This document shows, piece after piece, positions 1 to 11,535 of a DNA stretch of 64,000 nucleotides. The translations under genes were made by a program, and so were the position numbers. The DNA is from Phytophthora hibernalis. Lineage: Eukaryota > Oomycota > Peronosporomycetes > Peronosporales > Peronosporaceae. How positions within the stretch are numbered: position 1 is the first letter of the stretch; each line of letters starts with the position of its first letter. The stretch spans positions 726,957 through 790,956 of the forward strand of contig JAAKBF010000214.1 of the NCBI GenBank assembly GCA_012656075.1, in the 5' to 3' direction. A model generated the notes under the pieces. That model was given only the letters and a program-made list of their open reading frames with translations, made no database searches and had not been told where the DNA came from.

Positions 1-1941
1 GTCATCAGGAAACGAAAATCTGACAGTCGTTTGCGCTTGTTTTTATCTGGCATATCAGCAGGTGCGAGATTTCGCAATGGTGGGTATCCTTTCGCAGGGT
101 TGCCAAACCACCATAGTTCCCAGGCATTAGCTATCGTGTCTTTGGGGAGCTCAAAGTCGAGCGGAACACGGTGAAGAGATCCATTGTACGTGCAGACAGG
201 ATTCTTGTGTGGATCATTTGAGGTACTGTCTCCAATGGCGGTAGTCTGCAAACCTGACCTTACCGACTGTAGAAATTCGGTAAGGCCAGTATCATTTATT
301 GCGTCACGGACTGCTTCGTTTACTGAACCACGAGTAACTGATCCATTGTCAATCTGTCTATTGTCCAGTGTGTTGTTCATTTCGTGAGCCAGGGCGGGAA
401 CAATTCCTTTAAGAGCTGCCGCTACTTCGGTAAGTTGGTCTGCTTGACGCTGCATCGCAACCAGGATTCCAATATGAGGCGGAACGCCGGTGGGTCTAAT
501 CAAATTGTTTTCGTTTAAAATGCAGCATGAGACTCTTTCGCGCAGCATGGCCACCATATCAGGATCGCGAAATAAGGCGGTCGAGAACACCAGGTGCGTT
601 GATTGGAGCTTATTCATCAGGTACTCAGAGTGATACACTAACGATGCCAAAAGAAAGCGCACGCAGGCTGCATGGTTGGTGGGGCCGAGGGAAAGCAAAT
701 TCGGACTGCATTTTTCACTGTATCATCGAGCGTGTTAAAATAAGGTGGAAGGATGGCGAAGTTCGGTGATTCGAAGGGAGACCTGCCACAAATCGCCCCA
801 CGACCATATCACCAGTCGCTTCATATCGCACGCACGTGTCTTGCACACCAGAGAGGCTCCAACCTGCTCTTAAACATATTGATGCTGATGATGGACCAGC
901 CGTAGAACAGCTAGACACGAAAGTGGCCGATCCTTTGCGCGCGGAGTGAGATCCAAAATCGTTAGAATTCAGACCAGAGCCGGCCAAAGTGTCAGCAACA
1001 GCAGGTATGCTTAGTGTCCTCTTCAAAAGTTTCGCGTAGCGGTCGTACTGATTGTTGCTGGGGAACTGCAACGAGCTTGAGTCAAAACCGAACGTGGACA
1101 GGTATATAGAAATCGAGAGTACGGGGCATACATCAGGTTGGAGAGGATTCGCATACACGTGACGAGCATCTCGTGGGCGCTCGTCTTCTTGATCGTTTTT
1201 CATATGAGCGAATTGAATCGCTAGTGCGTCTTGATGGCATTGTATGAGCTGATATCGAATCGATACAGAATTGCCAGCCCGACACATTAGATTCCACGAT
1301 AAAACCAGAAACGTATGCGCATAAACAAACTCCTTTCGAGACTACTGTCGCATCGATTCGCATATTAGTTGATACAAAGACAACTGGAGCGGTTCTTTGC
1401 CTTCCGTTAGTCTTTGCCCGCTTTCATTTAATCGCTTGATCACTGTTCTCTTCAGACCCTTGAAAAAAGTTTCATATCTGCCACAAACTCGGCAGGCATA
1501 GTAACTCCATAGAGTCGATAGAGATGGAACAAACTTGAGCGCATAGAGCTGTACACAGATTTCCCAGGTCGATCACCGTTATCCTTTCGCAGCGACGTTA
1601 AAAATCGCTGAAAACCTTTGCGGTAGCTACTAGGATGTTGAAAGGAGGCGTTAAAGGGTCAAATGTCATGAAACGACGTACTATTGCCTGCTTGAGCTGC
1701 GGGGAATCATCGGATGCGCGCAGTTGAGCTTGCAGGGCTGGATTTAAAAGGGATATCTTTTTTGGTGAAGCCACACAACGTATCTGCTGATCCCGTACGA
1801 GTACATGTCCTTTGACTTCTTCTCGATGAAGTTGTTCAAAACTTCATGAACCTCGTCGTCCAAAGCCTCCATACCGGCGCCTTGCTCCTCTTCGTCGTCC
1901 AAAGCCTCCATACCGGCGCCTTGCTCCTCTTCGTCGTCCAT
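1..1941 (-). pseudogene. Crypton-type tyrosine recombinase (decayed, runs off window start)
   Basis: Crypton DNA transposons move with a tyrosine recombinase. On the minus strand the pieces read in order. An acidic N-terminus carries an exact 39-bp in-frame duplication near 1855-1935. Core-binding-like helices follow at about 1850-1390. The catalytic part at about 1290-720 shows HSAR (the H-x-x-R box), an AGW box and VRY (candidate nucleophilic tyrosine). The frame open from about 640 to base 1 has a WELWWFG motif followed by a basic KRKR stretch, which resembles the GCR1_C DNA-binding domain usual at Crypton C-termini. At least four frameshifts or stops break it (near 1750, 1600, 1460 and 1340), so it is a relic. 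Family assignment rests on motif order, not on a search. The 3' end lies outside the window. It is divergent to the ankyrin gene at 2189. Confidence 0.72.
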
Positions 1942-2188
1942 GTGCGATCTAGACTCTTCGAAGCACGCTTTCTCTCTAGTGGTTTTTATAAGTACAGTAC
2001 ACACTCCCTTAAATACGATCCAACAACCGTCCAACAAATTCGTACATATGAATAGAAATTGGAATTTTTCGCTCATCCGTTTTTTGGTCCTCTACAACTG
2101 TTTTTGTAGACATGTACTGACGGTGAAGTCGGAAGTTACGTGGTTAACGTTACTCTGCCTATTAAGAACGGAGACCAGCAAGACCGAA

Positions 2189-3956
2189 ATGCCGCCACCT
2201 CCTCTCCATACGGTCCAATTGACTCTACCAGCTTCGCTGCGAGCCCTTTCTCACGTCGAGCAGCTCGTGAGCGACTTCTTAATCCCTTCCACCATCGATG
2301 CCGCCATGTACCTCGAACTGAATGGAGTTCTCAGCAGATATTCCGATGTTCTCGAAGTGACATTTGGAGCAATGGATGGGGCTGCCACTAGAGGGAAATT
2401 GACAATTTGTGAACAACTTTACACAAATCGAACGGAAGGTTGTTCACCCGCAGCTTTCACTGGAGCTGCAGCCAATGGACATTTAGATGTTTTACAGTGG
2501 CTCTATAGTCACTACCCAGAGTTTGAGAGAACTATAGAGCAGATTATTTCGGCCGCAGGAAATGGTCACGATAAAGTCGTGGAGTTTCTTGAACCAAATT
2601 TTCGTTACCGTGAGCGTGCGGAGGCTATGGAAGCCGCTGCTGCTAATGGACGCGTAAATGTGATTGCTGTTTTACTACCGAGGGTATGCTACACGGAGAA
2701 GGCCTATATCGCTGCTGCAAACAATGGACAAGTGGGGGCGATACAGTTTATGCTCCAGAAGCATAGAATTAAAAGTTTAGATGTGAAATTTGCGTTAGAA
2801 GCTGCGGTGCAAAGCGAAAACCTCGACGTGATTGAGACTGTGGTTGGACTTTGTGACTCCACGGAACTGACACGCACTAGCGTGTGCGTCGCAGGAAGGA
2901 AGTTTGAACGTGGTCGAGCGGATGGTGAATGCTGTCGAATTTGACATGTCTGCGTATGCGTTTGCGCTGGAGAGAGCAGGCGAGTATGATCGCTGTGCTG
3001 TGGTCGAATATTTCTTGGGGCTCTTCCCTCGTTTCGATGTGTCGCCTGAGGATTGCAGTTCGAAGTCACACGAGAACAAACCACTTGTTGTGGCATTTTT
3101 GAACGTGCTTTTAGACGCTGCGAAATCTGGCAGAATTAACCTGGTAAAGATCTTGCTCGACTGGAGTGACTCTGAAGCCCCTCATGCATTTGACCAAGCA
3201 GTATTGAGCAACCAGTGGGAACTCGCGAAGATGGTGCTGAGTTCTTACGTTTTAAAGAATCGGTTGCATCGTTTGGGTGTTGAGGCGGCTGCTTCGGAAT
3301 ATGTTGCGGCAGAAGGCGATGTTGAAATGGCAGAACTTGTGGTCAACAGAGTGGACGCATTTGAGGCGAGTTCAGCGCTAAAAGTCGCAGTGGGGAGCGG
3401 CCACCTTGAAATTGTGAAGATTTTTATCGACTACAGTGACTCATCTTCAAAACTGGATGCGTTGGTCTGTGCTGCATTGCATAAGCGGGTGGGGATGATT
3501 GAATATTTGCTTGACTACTGCGATCAATACACTATTAGCGAAGCTTTCAAGACAGTGGCGTCACCTGATAGCCTAGCGGTGTCTAAGCTGTTGCTGAAGA
3601 GGTGCAATCCTGGAACGTACACTGGTATCTTCAAACATGCTTCGGAAAACAATTTGGTGCACATGGTCCGATTGTTGCTCGTTGATGCAAATGTGTGCGA
3701 TATCAATCGCGGCATAATTACCGCTGCTACGAAAGGCAACACAGAAGTGGTGGATTTGCTGGTGGATAAGTGCGATACGTTGACTTCCACGTACGCCCTG
3801 GAAGCAGCAGCGATGCTAGGGCAGATGGATGTTGTACGACTGCTGCGAGACCAATGCGATTTGGAAAGTATTCGATCTGCAACGGAACGAGCAAGAGCAG
3901 TTGGGTGTGACGAAGTGGTGCAGTTACTGGGCAGCAAGAGGAAACGATTGATGTAA
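2189..3956 (+). pseudogene. Ankyrin-repeat protein, paralogue A (one frameshift)
   Basis: This is about 588 codons of degenerate ankyrin repeats (A-A-x-N-G-H-x-x-V-x-x-L units) behind a family-specific N-terminal segment that starts MPPPPLHTVQL. The start at 2189 was chosen because paralogues B (8150) and C (45051) begin at the same aligned methionine. The reading frame changes once, near 2880-2895. The downstream frame then stays open to a TAA at 3954-3956, so one single-base indel explains the break. It could be a real pseudogene or a sequencing error. Ankyrin repeats bind proteins, and no partner or catalytic domain is visible. No signal peptide is seen. It is one of three full-length copies in the window. 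Confidence 0.75.
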
Positions 3957-4322
3957 GAGCAGAACCTTCAATTGCAGCTGCTTCAAAACGGTGCTTAGGG
4001 CATTAGACCTTCACCCCTTGATTTGACCTCGACCGGCAGGACACGGAGATACTACATGCACCCCCATCGTCTGCCAGATCCCTCATTCGGATGGCTAAAC
4101 CCTCAGCAGCAACTTATGCGAACATTCGTTTGTATACGCTGCGATTTCAGTTGTTGACCATCCAGCTGGACATTTACATCGTTGAGATTTTGGATACCAC
4201 TGCATAGCAGCTTAAAAAAATACTTCGAAGCATATTAGCCAAGTCGAATGCAATTTTTGACTGGTTTCGTTTGAGTTTACTCGAAGATCTCTCAAGCAAG
4301 ATATGCTACCGGTATCATACTG

Positions 4323-6107
4323 ATGCCGACAGTCATTTACGTGCTTTATCACCCACTGGAGCTCGCGTTTCCCGACCAACACGAGCATTTCCCCATCGAC
4401 ACCATTGTTGCTGCTACGATGGTATTCGACGTACTGATGGCTCTACACACAGGTTACGTGACTGAAACTGGGGCGATTGTATTCTCGCATTGGCTCATCG
4501 TTCGACACTACGTGAAAACGCGCTTCCTTCTCGACCTGGCGATGTTGATATCGATCCTTGCACATTTCAATTTCAATCTTGAAAGCAAGTGGATGTCGTT
4601 TCTGATCGACGTGCTGACAATGGAGCGTCTAGCGTACATCACGCACTTTGTACGCATGATTTGGGCGATCCGAGCCAACCAGTCGGGAAGTTTTCGCTAC
4701 TCGCACCTTTTCGCATCGCTGGAATTGTGGCTGTAGTTATCTGCATCGGGCACTACATTGCATGCATTTGGGCACTTTAGAACTCGTACGGAAAGTGTAC
4801 AGTGCCGAAGCAATTGAGAAGGCGTGTGCAAAAGTTGGCGGCCCTCCTCTGCTACTTCCTCCTATTCTAACAGTTCGTCAGGCAGCCGAGCGAATCTATA
4901 CGGCCATCAATGTGGAGTCGACAGACGCGACGCTCAAGTTTGGCGTAGGTGTGAACATCCGCGACAAATTGGTTCCTTTGCGTGAACGTCGACGCAGAAA
5001 GCGTGATAAAACAAAGCGGGTAGTAGGACTGCTGATCCAACTACACATGCGTCGAGGAGCCATCACGTTAACAATAGCGGTGGTCGCGAAAGCAGCTTCA
5101 GTTGTGTTTGCAAACATAGTGAGAGCACGAGTGACCCCGCTTTAAGACCTCTTGAGAAAACGACAGAATCGCCAGAAGCACCATCGCAAAAGCTGCCATT
5201 ACAAGAGCGCCTACGTCAACTAGAAGAACGTGAACTTGTACTTCTACAAGGGTTGAAGGAGCTACAGACGAGCTTCAACCTGCTTCGAGCTCGTCACACT
5301 AGCGCACCAGCTCCTCAGCTTAGCCGCAAACGTTCGGCTGCTGGAGATGACTCTACGATCATGACGTCTGGAAGCACCCGCGTACCATTATTGCGAAGAG
5401 TGGGTTCGTTCGTTGGCGTGTCCTCATTGAGTAGTCAAGACAACAAAATTCAAGGCCAAGTTGCAAAGGTGTCCCCTACTCGCTACGCGGACAAGCTCTT
5501 CAATCATCAATCATTTGGGCCGCTTTCGCAGCACAAAGAAGCTCGAGGACACCGAGGACAGCCTCGTCAACAACAAAGAGATTCCTTCCGATTTACATCG
5601 GACATTGAACCGCAGGACTCTCAAGTTGACAGCCTAGTGGTTCCTTCAGAAGTAATTGGATCCAGTGGCGCCGAGACGAACACGACTTCCAGGACGGATA
5701 TTGCAATTCAACCTTCAGTGCCACCTGAGAATCGACGGATACTATTCCAACGCAGGGCTAGTCAGTCACTGCGAGTCTTGGAAGGAGCAGCTCCAACTCG
5801 AACATCTCCATCTCGAACTGACTCGGTACCCGCAAAAAAGGCAGACCCAAATGTTCAAACTCGCAGGAATACGTTCCAGCGTACACATAGTCAGTCGCTT
5901 CGAACATTGACAGAGGCACTGAATACCCTCCAAGCACCGCGTGCTTCCAGAGCATCAACACAACATCGTGTTCTAAGAAGGATGAGTTCGTTTGTGACGG
6001 ACTGAAATATGCTACAGGGTAGCAAGCGATCCCCAACGCGCTACGCCGACGAGCTTTTCAGAAGGTCAATCGAGTCACCGAAAGAAGAAGGCTGGGGGTA
6101 CAAGTAA
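4323..6107 (+). pseudogene. Voltage-gated / cyclic-nucleotide-type K+ channel remnant
   Basis: The segment at 4323-4736 resembles S2-S4 of HCN/EAG-type channels: FDVLMALHTGY followed by a Y-x-K-x-R-F-x-x-D box (compare F-D-x-x-x-x-x-T-G-Y ... K-x-x-F-x-x-D). An S5-like helix, GHYIACIWAL, reads in another frame at 4720-4780. I find no clear pore TxGYG or cyclic-nucleotide-binding domain, so the middle appears lost or scrambled. From about 5050 a long open frame encodes a coiled coil (LQERLRQLEERE, about 5200-5250) and a basic Ser/Arg-rich cytoplasmic tail. That tail repeats SPTRYADxLF (near 5480 and, after an in-frame TGA at 6003, near 6035) and SQSLR twice. The frame ends at 6105-6107. Several breaks make it a relic. 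Channel identity is an inference from helices S2-S5. Confidence 0.5.
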
Positions 6108-6235
6108 GTCTCGTAGCAAAGCAATTCAAGGTAAAATTCACTCCAACTGGTACTTCGTCTTATAAAATCAAGGAATAGGATATTCTGAAAAGACTCTGGT
6201 CGAGAGTTCTTTCTTCAAAAACCTTCCATCGCGGG

Positions 6236-6878
6236 CTAATGGACTTCCTCGTCAGTCCTTTCTTGTTGGTCGTCTGTATATTCTTCGCCAGGAAACAACA
6301 CAGTTCCCACAAGGTCCACCTCGAGTGCACCCTGCACCGTAGCCCACAAGTCTGTTCTCAATTCTTCGTCTGGTATGCCATAGAGCCTTCCACCAATGGC
6401 CCTAAACAAATCGGTCAGAGACCGGTGACCTTCATCGCTTGTCAACACCGTTTGGTTGAGCAGAAGACAGTGTGCCGTACGTCGACCGATTACGTCCACG
6501 CATCGGCTCCACCTCTCAGAAGCTCGGGCATCTCTCCAGTTTTGGGAGGAATCGCTCTGGCAGTGTGCGCGCTTGTTCCCCGATTCGAATTGCGTCGAAG
6601 TCCTTGGCGCTCTGTTTGTAGGTCGTGTAGTTTGCCCTTCGCGTCATTTGCAACTTACGTTGTGAAGAACGTGCATCCGCTGCAAACTCGCCAGCTCGCG
6701 CTTGGAAGTCGTAAAGTACCCTGTACACGAAGTACCAGTATTCGTCCACATCTTCGAGATCGCCGTCCATAAATTCGATCCACCAGCGAACGTTGTCCTC
6801 GCCCCAGAATGTGTGCACTCTCTCTTGATGCTCTTGAACGAAGCTGACGATGAACTCCAACACTTCGTAGTTGACCAT
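6236..6878 (-). pseudogene. Hypothetical acidic oomycete protein, frameshifted
   Basis: There are two adjacent minus-strand open frames. The upstream one (from Met at 6878) is rich in Trp, Tyr, Asp and Glu, with a WWIEFMDGDLEDVDEYWYF cluster. The downstream one runs to the stop at 6236 and ends in an acidic tail. A single frame change near 6555 joins them, because the downstream frame is open well upstream of its first possible start. I recognise no domain. The start is uncertain because the frame is open beyond 6878. Confidence 0.4.
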
Positions 6879-7196
6879 GCTTGGTGGCGCTGGTCGCTTG
6901 GTGGTTGGATCGCTTGTGATAATCAAAAACTGATGCGCTACGACACAAACGCTCACATGTACACGTTCCTCGACGAACTGATTCTGCTACGCTTGTTGCT
7001 CTGTTTGGATCCGTTAGCTGCGTAGCGTGAACTTCGGCAAGACAGCAAGTTTGAGCGGAGACCTTGGCTCGTTGTGACCGAGTAGTGTTCAGGGAACTTG
7101 GCAGTGTGTCCATTATCAATGATCGCCCGTTTGCTCTGTACCGGATCTTGAGCGTGCGGGTTTAATCAAATCAGCAAAGAACGTGGTAGCCATGCC

Positions 7197-7594
7197 ATGC
7201 GATGGTTCCTTAGCCAAATGAGTGAAATTGACGCCCCATTAGCTGCCACGTTGATCACAAGATTTGGATATAAAGAAGAATTGGCGATTCAACCGAGAGC
7301 AATCGTGTTGCTGCCATTGTTTTGGCTGCCAAGGAGGGTAAATTGTCGATGGTGCAGCAGCTCTTCAAAGAATTCCAGGAAAAACTCGCTGACACGCAGC
7401 GGATTATTCGTGAGGCAGTCCAGAATGGTCGTTCGGAGATCGTTCAATGGCTCCGTCAACACGTGGAGGACACTGGAAAATACCACTGGATCTTCAACCC
7501 CGTTGCTGGTTGCACGAGAAACCGTGAGAGTGACTTACCCGAGGCACTGAGATTTATGATGGGCGAATTTCGAAAACATCCGCGCTTCGGGTAG
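7197..7594 (+). pseudogene. Ankyrin-like gene fragment
   Basis: This short frame opens with MRWFLSQMSE and, after one frame change near 7290, continues as ankyrin-like helices (AAKEGKLSMVQQLF, AVQNGRSEIVQWLR). It ends at 7592-7594. It lacks the N-terminal segment of paralogues A-C, so it is a fragment of another ankyrin gene. The repeat spacing of about 33 residues supports the call. Confidence 0.45.
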
Positions 7595-8149
7595 CGAGGC
7601 CCTCAGCAGATCGGATCGGTGTCGACGAACCGGTAGTGAGTGTACTGGTATCGTCGTATATTGCTGCATTTACTTCGAAGTACTAAAAACAGTTGTGTGA
7701 GCAGGAACTTGTTGGCAATAAATTTAAAAATGTGATGCACAGGTTGATTTCTTGCTCCCTTAAATCGCAGTGCGACGTCGTTCTACAAGAACGCGAAGGA
7801 GAGGTGTCGAATTCTATGTGTCTACATCTCGACATCTTGTAGTTCATCGAACTTCAGCGGATTCGATGCTTGGCCAAGATAACAGAGTTGTCCATAGTAA
7901 ATGTAGGTACCATACAAGCACACTTTAACAAAATGTACCCCAATTTACTGCTCACCATGGCATATTAGCACGCTCTAAATTATGTGTCTTCTTCCTTTCA
8001 GCTGCTCATCGAGGCAAAATTTGTTGTATTATATTCTTTCTTCTCCCTCATAGTCAAATGGTAAAAGACATCAACCAGGGTATTCAACAAGTATGATCCA
8101 TTTGCACTCACAACCGAAGTGACCACGAAAACCGAAAGACCACCAAGAA
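7595..8149. other. Spacer, nothing recognised
   Basis: AT-rich spacer between the ankyrin fragment and paralogue B. No convincing reading frame, repeat or perfect Inr/FPR promoter match was seen. Confidence 0.5.
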
Positions 8150-9989
8150 ATGCCACCTCCACTCCACACCGTCCAGTTGGCGCTACCAGCTCCGCTGCGA
8201 GCCATTTCACACGTCGAGCAGCTCGTGAGCGACTTTCTACTCCCTTCTACCATCGATGCCGCGGTGTACCTCGAACTGAATGGAGTTCTCAGCAGATATT
8301 CTGATCTTTTCAAAGTAACAGTTGGAGCCATGGATGGAGCTGCAACAAGAGGGAAATTGGCACTTTGTGAACAACTTTACACGAGTCGGACGGAAGGCTG
8401 TTCACCCGCAGCTTTCACTGGAGCTGCAGCAAATGGGCATTTAGAGGGTTTGCAGTGGCTTTTTAGACATTACCCAGAGTTTGAGAAAACCATGGAGCAG
8501 TTTGTTGCGGCGGCAGGAAATGGCCACATTCGAGTCGTGGAGTTTCTAACACCAGCTTTTCATTACCAAAATCGTGATTTTGGGGCTGCACTGGAAGCTG
8601 CTGCTGCAAACGGACATATGAAGGTGGTGAAAAGTCTAATGCCGTATGTGACCGGTGGGGATAAAGCCTTAGTCACTGCAGCAGCTAATGGGCAAGTGGA
8701 GGTGGTACAGTTTATAAAAGACGAATACGAGCTTCAATGTATGGCCGGCAGATGGCCCGATGCATTAATAGGGACTACCGTAGACAGGGCCTTCGAAGCT
8801 GCTGTGCAAAACGATCATAAGAAGGTGATGGAGATATTGGCTGGAATATGTCGCCCTTGTCCTAAGGCAGATGCACTTTGGGGTGCCTCACAGAAAGGAA
8901 ATTCGAAAATGGTCGCTCGGATGCTCGATGTAGGCGAATTTGATATGTCCGCGATTGCGTGTGCACTGGAGAGAGCAAGCAGATATGATAGCTGTGCCTT
9001 GGTCGAATACTTTTAGGGCAGTTCTCTCGTTTCGATGTGTCGCCGATGGATTGCAGTTCCAAGTTGCGCGAGGAGAAGCGGCTTGTTGCGGCATTTTTGC
9101 AGTTGCTTTCGGACTCTGTGAACTGTGGCCGTATGGACCTGGTAAAGATTTTGCTCGACTGGAGTGAGCACGCCGTCCATGACACATTCCACCAAGCAGC
9201 TCTCAGCAAAAAGTGGGAAGTCGCGAAGATGGTGCTGCGTTCTTACGTTTCAAAAGGTCAGTTGTCTCATTTGAATGCTAAGACAATAGTCTCTTCTGCA
9301 TTAACTGCGGAATATGCTGCAGCGAGAGGAGATGTTGAAATGGCCGAACTTCTGGTCACCAGAGTGGACGCATTTGAGGCACACTCTGCACTAAAAGTCG
9401 CAGTGGAGAGCGACCACCTCGAAATTGTGAAGCTTTTCATCGACCACTGTGATTCATCTTCAAAACTGGATGCGTTGGTCTGTGCTGCATTGTGTGAGCG
9501 GGTGGAGATGGTTGAATATTTACTTGACTACTGTGACCAAGACACTGTTAGTCAAGCTGTCACAGGAGTGGCGTCACCTGATAACCTAGAGGTGTCTAAG
9601 CTGTTGCTAAAGAGGTGCAATCCTGGAACGTACATTTCTACCTTCGAGGATGCTGCAGAAATCGGTTTGCTGCGTATCGTGCAATTGCTGCTCGATGATA
9701 TCACTGTCGACGTTGTTAATCGCAGAATAATTAGCGCTGCTGCACAAGGGTGGTGGATTTGCTGGTGGAGAAGTCCGATGCGTCGACTACCACGTACGCC
9801 TTGGAAGTTGCTGCGATGCTAGGGCAGCTGGATGCTGTACGAGTGCTACGAGACCGATGTACTTCAAAAAGTATTAAAGCTGCAGCAGCACGAGCGAGAG
9901 CAGCCGGATGCGACGAAGTGGCCCAATTTCTGAGCAGCAAGAAGTCACGACTGACGCTTTTCATTGAAGCTACTTTAGCTACTGTTTAA
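8150..9989 (+). pseudogene. Ankyrin-repeat protein, paralogue B (two frameshifts)
   Basis: This is the closest relative of paralogue A (2189-3956), and the two align over their whole length. It starts at the ATG of MPPPLHTVQL and ends at a TAA at 9987-9989. It is broken twice. The first break is a single base lost near 9012, where copies A and C have a longer version of the VEYxL codon run and B reads a premature TAG. The second is a loss of about 10 bases near 9748, which removes the A-copy segment GNTE and shifts frame. The second break is too large for homopolymer error, so this copy is probably a true pseudogene. The product would have been a cytoplasmic scaffold of about 610 residues made of ankyrin repeats. 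Confidence 0.75.
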
Positions 9990-10156
9990 GGTGTTTGCCA
10001 TATTGCGTATGGTCCATGCGCCCAGCAGCACGAGTGAAACTGCATACATTCACATCGTTTTCCACCTAAAAGTGCAGTTTGTTCTGCATATAGTATATAT
10101 TGCACATTGAAAAACTTCAATTACTTGAAGTACAATGTTTACATTGGCAGATCAAA
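9990..10156. other. Spacer, AT-rich
   Basis: Short AT-rich spacer between the paralogue B stop codon and the small minus-strand frame that follows. Nothing recognised. Confidence 0.4.
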
Positions 10157-10414
10157 CTAGCACAATACGACTAAGCCACTTCGTCTGCCATCATATTCTC
10201 CAAAATGCGCCTGCTGCAAAAATAAGGAGGAACACTTGCCAATTTCAGCATAAACTTCGCAATTTACTGCACGACGACCCTCTCTAACCGAAGTTTCGTC
10301 GTGGATAACACATGCTAACGGCCTTGATGTATTGGCATGGACGCGGATGCTGTCATGGTGATCTCCGCTGGTGAAACATGCCCAAGTATGGGCGTCCAAC
10401 CCGGTGTACGTCAT
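10157..10414 (-). CDS. Small hypothetical open frame
   Basis: An 85-codon open frame starting at an ATG at 10414. Its composition looks protein-like (H-D-S-I-R-V, an E-T-S-V-x-E-G-R-R-A-V-N-C stretch, then E-I-G-K-C-S-S-L-F), but I recognise no family. It may be an exon or relic of a larger gene, because the same frame is open slightly upstream of the ATG. No signal peptide and no promoter motif is visible. Confidence 0.25.
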   Translation of the reverse strand: MTYTGLDAHTWACFTSGDHHDSIRVHANTSRPLACVIHDETSVREGRRAVNCEVYAEIGKCSSLFLQQAHFGEYDGRRSGLVVLC

Positions 10415-11409
10415 CTCCCAACACGCCGACCCAAACACACGACCCGACCCGTATACGACCCAGGCGAAAGTCTATCGAAACACAGACGTGCTTGAAACTC
10501 CACCTCCTTAAACTAAGTTCGCACCACTTGCTTGGAACACTCCGTACCCCTGAAGAAGCCAGCGGTTGAGAAACTGAAACACTCCAATTCCACAAGATCA
10601 ACCAACACCTGAAGGGTAGTCCAGAAAGATAATGAAATCACAACAAGGCAAAGGTCGAGTGAAGCAACAGAACAAACAATGGCTATCAATCACACGCACA
10701 CTAGCAACTCGTCCATGTCGATCAGAATCCAGTAACTGGGCGTGTGTTGGCTCGTGAGCTCCTCGTTTCCACTCCTCTCGTTTGAGATGGCGTGCTGCTT
10801 GTCTTGCAATGTGCCACGATGAACAGTAAATTGGGAACTGTTAAGTTTTTATACCCCTGCGGACAACTCGGTAGGCTGGACTGAAAATACCACGGTGTAC
10901 CATTTTTCAGGATTCCTGCTCCTCCCTTTGCGGCTTGTTGGCGTGGCTTCTACATGTAGAACTGTTACCTGAAGTTGATTTACATTGAAACCAAGAAGCA
11001 GGAGACAATTAGGTTTCCAAAACTTTATGCTCATCTTCTCCACTGTCTGCAAAATGCGTCACCGAGTTATCTTTGCCGTTCAGTCTTTCGTATACGTTGG
11101 AAGTAACTGGAAGTCTTCCATCTGCTCGCATTTGATCGTTCGTTCAATAAGACGTCGTTAAATACTACCGAATCAACCATATCCATCCTGAATGGTAATG
11201 TCTGTCCAAAGAGCTGGGGTGGAACCGGCAATGTAGTTAGATGCAGCTCCGAATACTTCCATAACATTTTGAGAGACGTTGTTTCTCTGAATCCTTTTCG
11301 GCTTCTCGTTCTTGATCGCCTTCTTCAGGTCTCCCACCGACTCCCCGCATCGATGTCCACAGGAAACGCACTCCACACTTACACCGGATGGACAATGACA
11401 GAATTGGGT
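10415..11409. other. Intergenic region without recognised genes
   Basis: Only short shadow frames occur here. No repeat, RNA gene or transposon end was identified before the large palindrome that begins at 11410. Confidence 0.4.
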
Positions 11410-11535
11410 GCCCTCAGTTTCTTAAGCTTAGTATAGTGTGCATCAACTGTACGAAGAGGATGAGATTCCTCTTGAGGATGAGATTCCTCTTCGTACAGTT
11501 GATGCACACTATACTAAGCTTAAGAAACTGAGGGC
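11410..11535. repeat. Perfect inverted repeat, 51-bp arms, 24-nt loop
   Basis: Bases 11410-11460 are the exact reverse complement of 11485-11535, with 24 nt between (11461-11484). The right arm overlaps the last codon and stop of the minus-strand ankyrin pseudogene (stop at 11520), so the left arm is an inverted copy of that gene's 3' end. Inside, the 18-bp unit GAGGATGAGATTCCTCTT occurs twice in tandem, centred on the loop. An RNA across it would form a very stable hairpin. It could also be a template-switch product or an assembly foldback. Confidence 0.9.
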
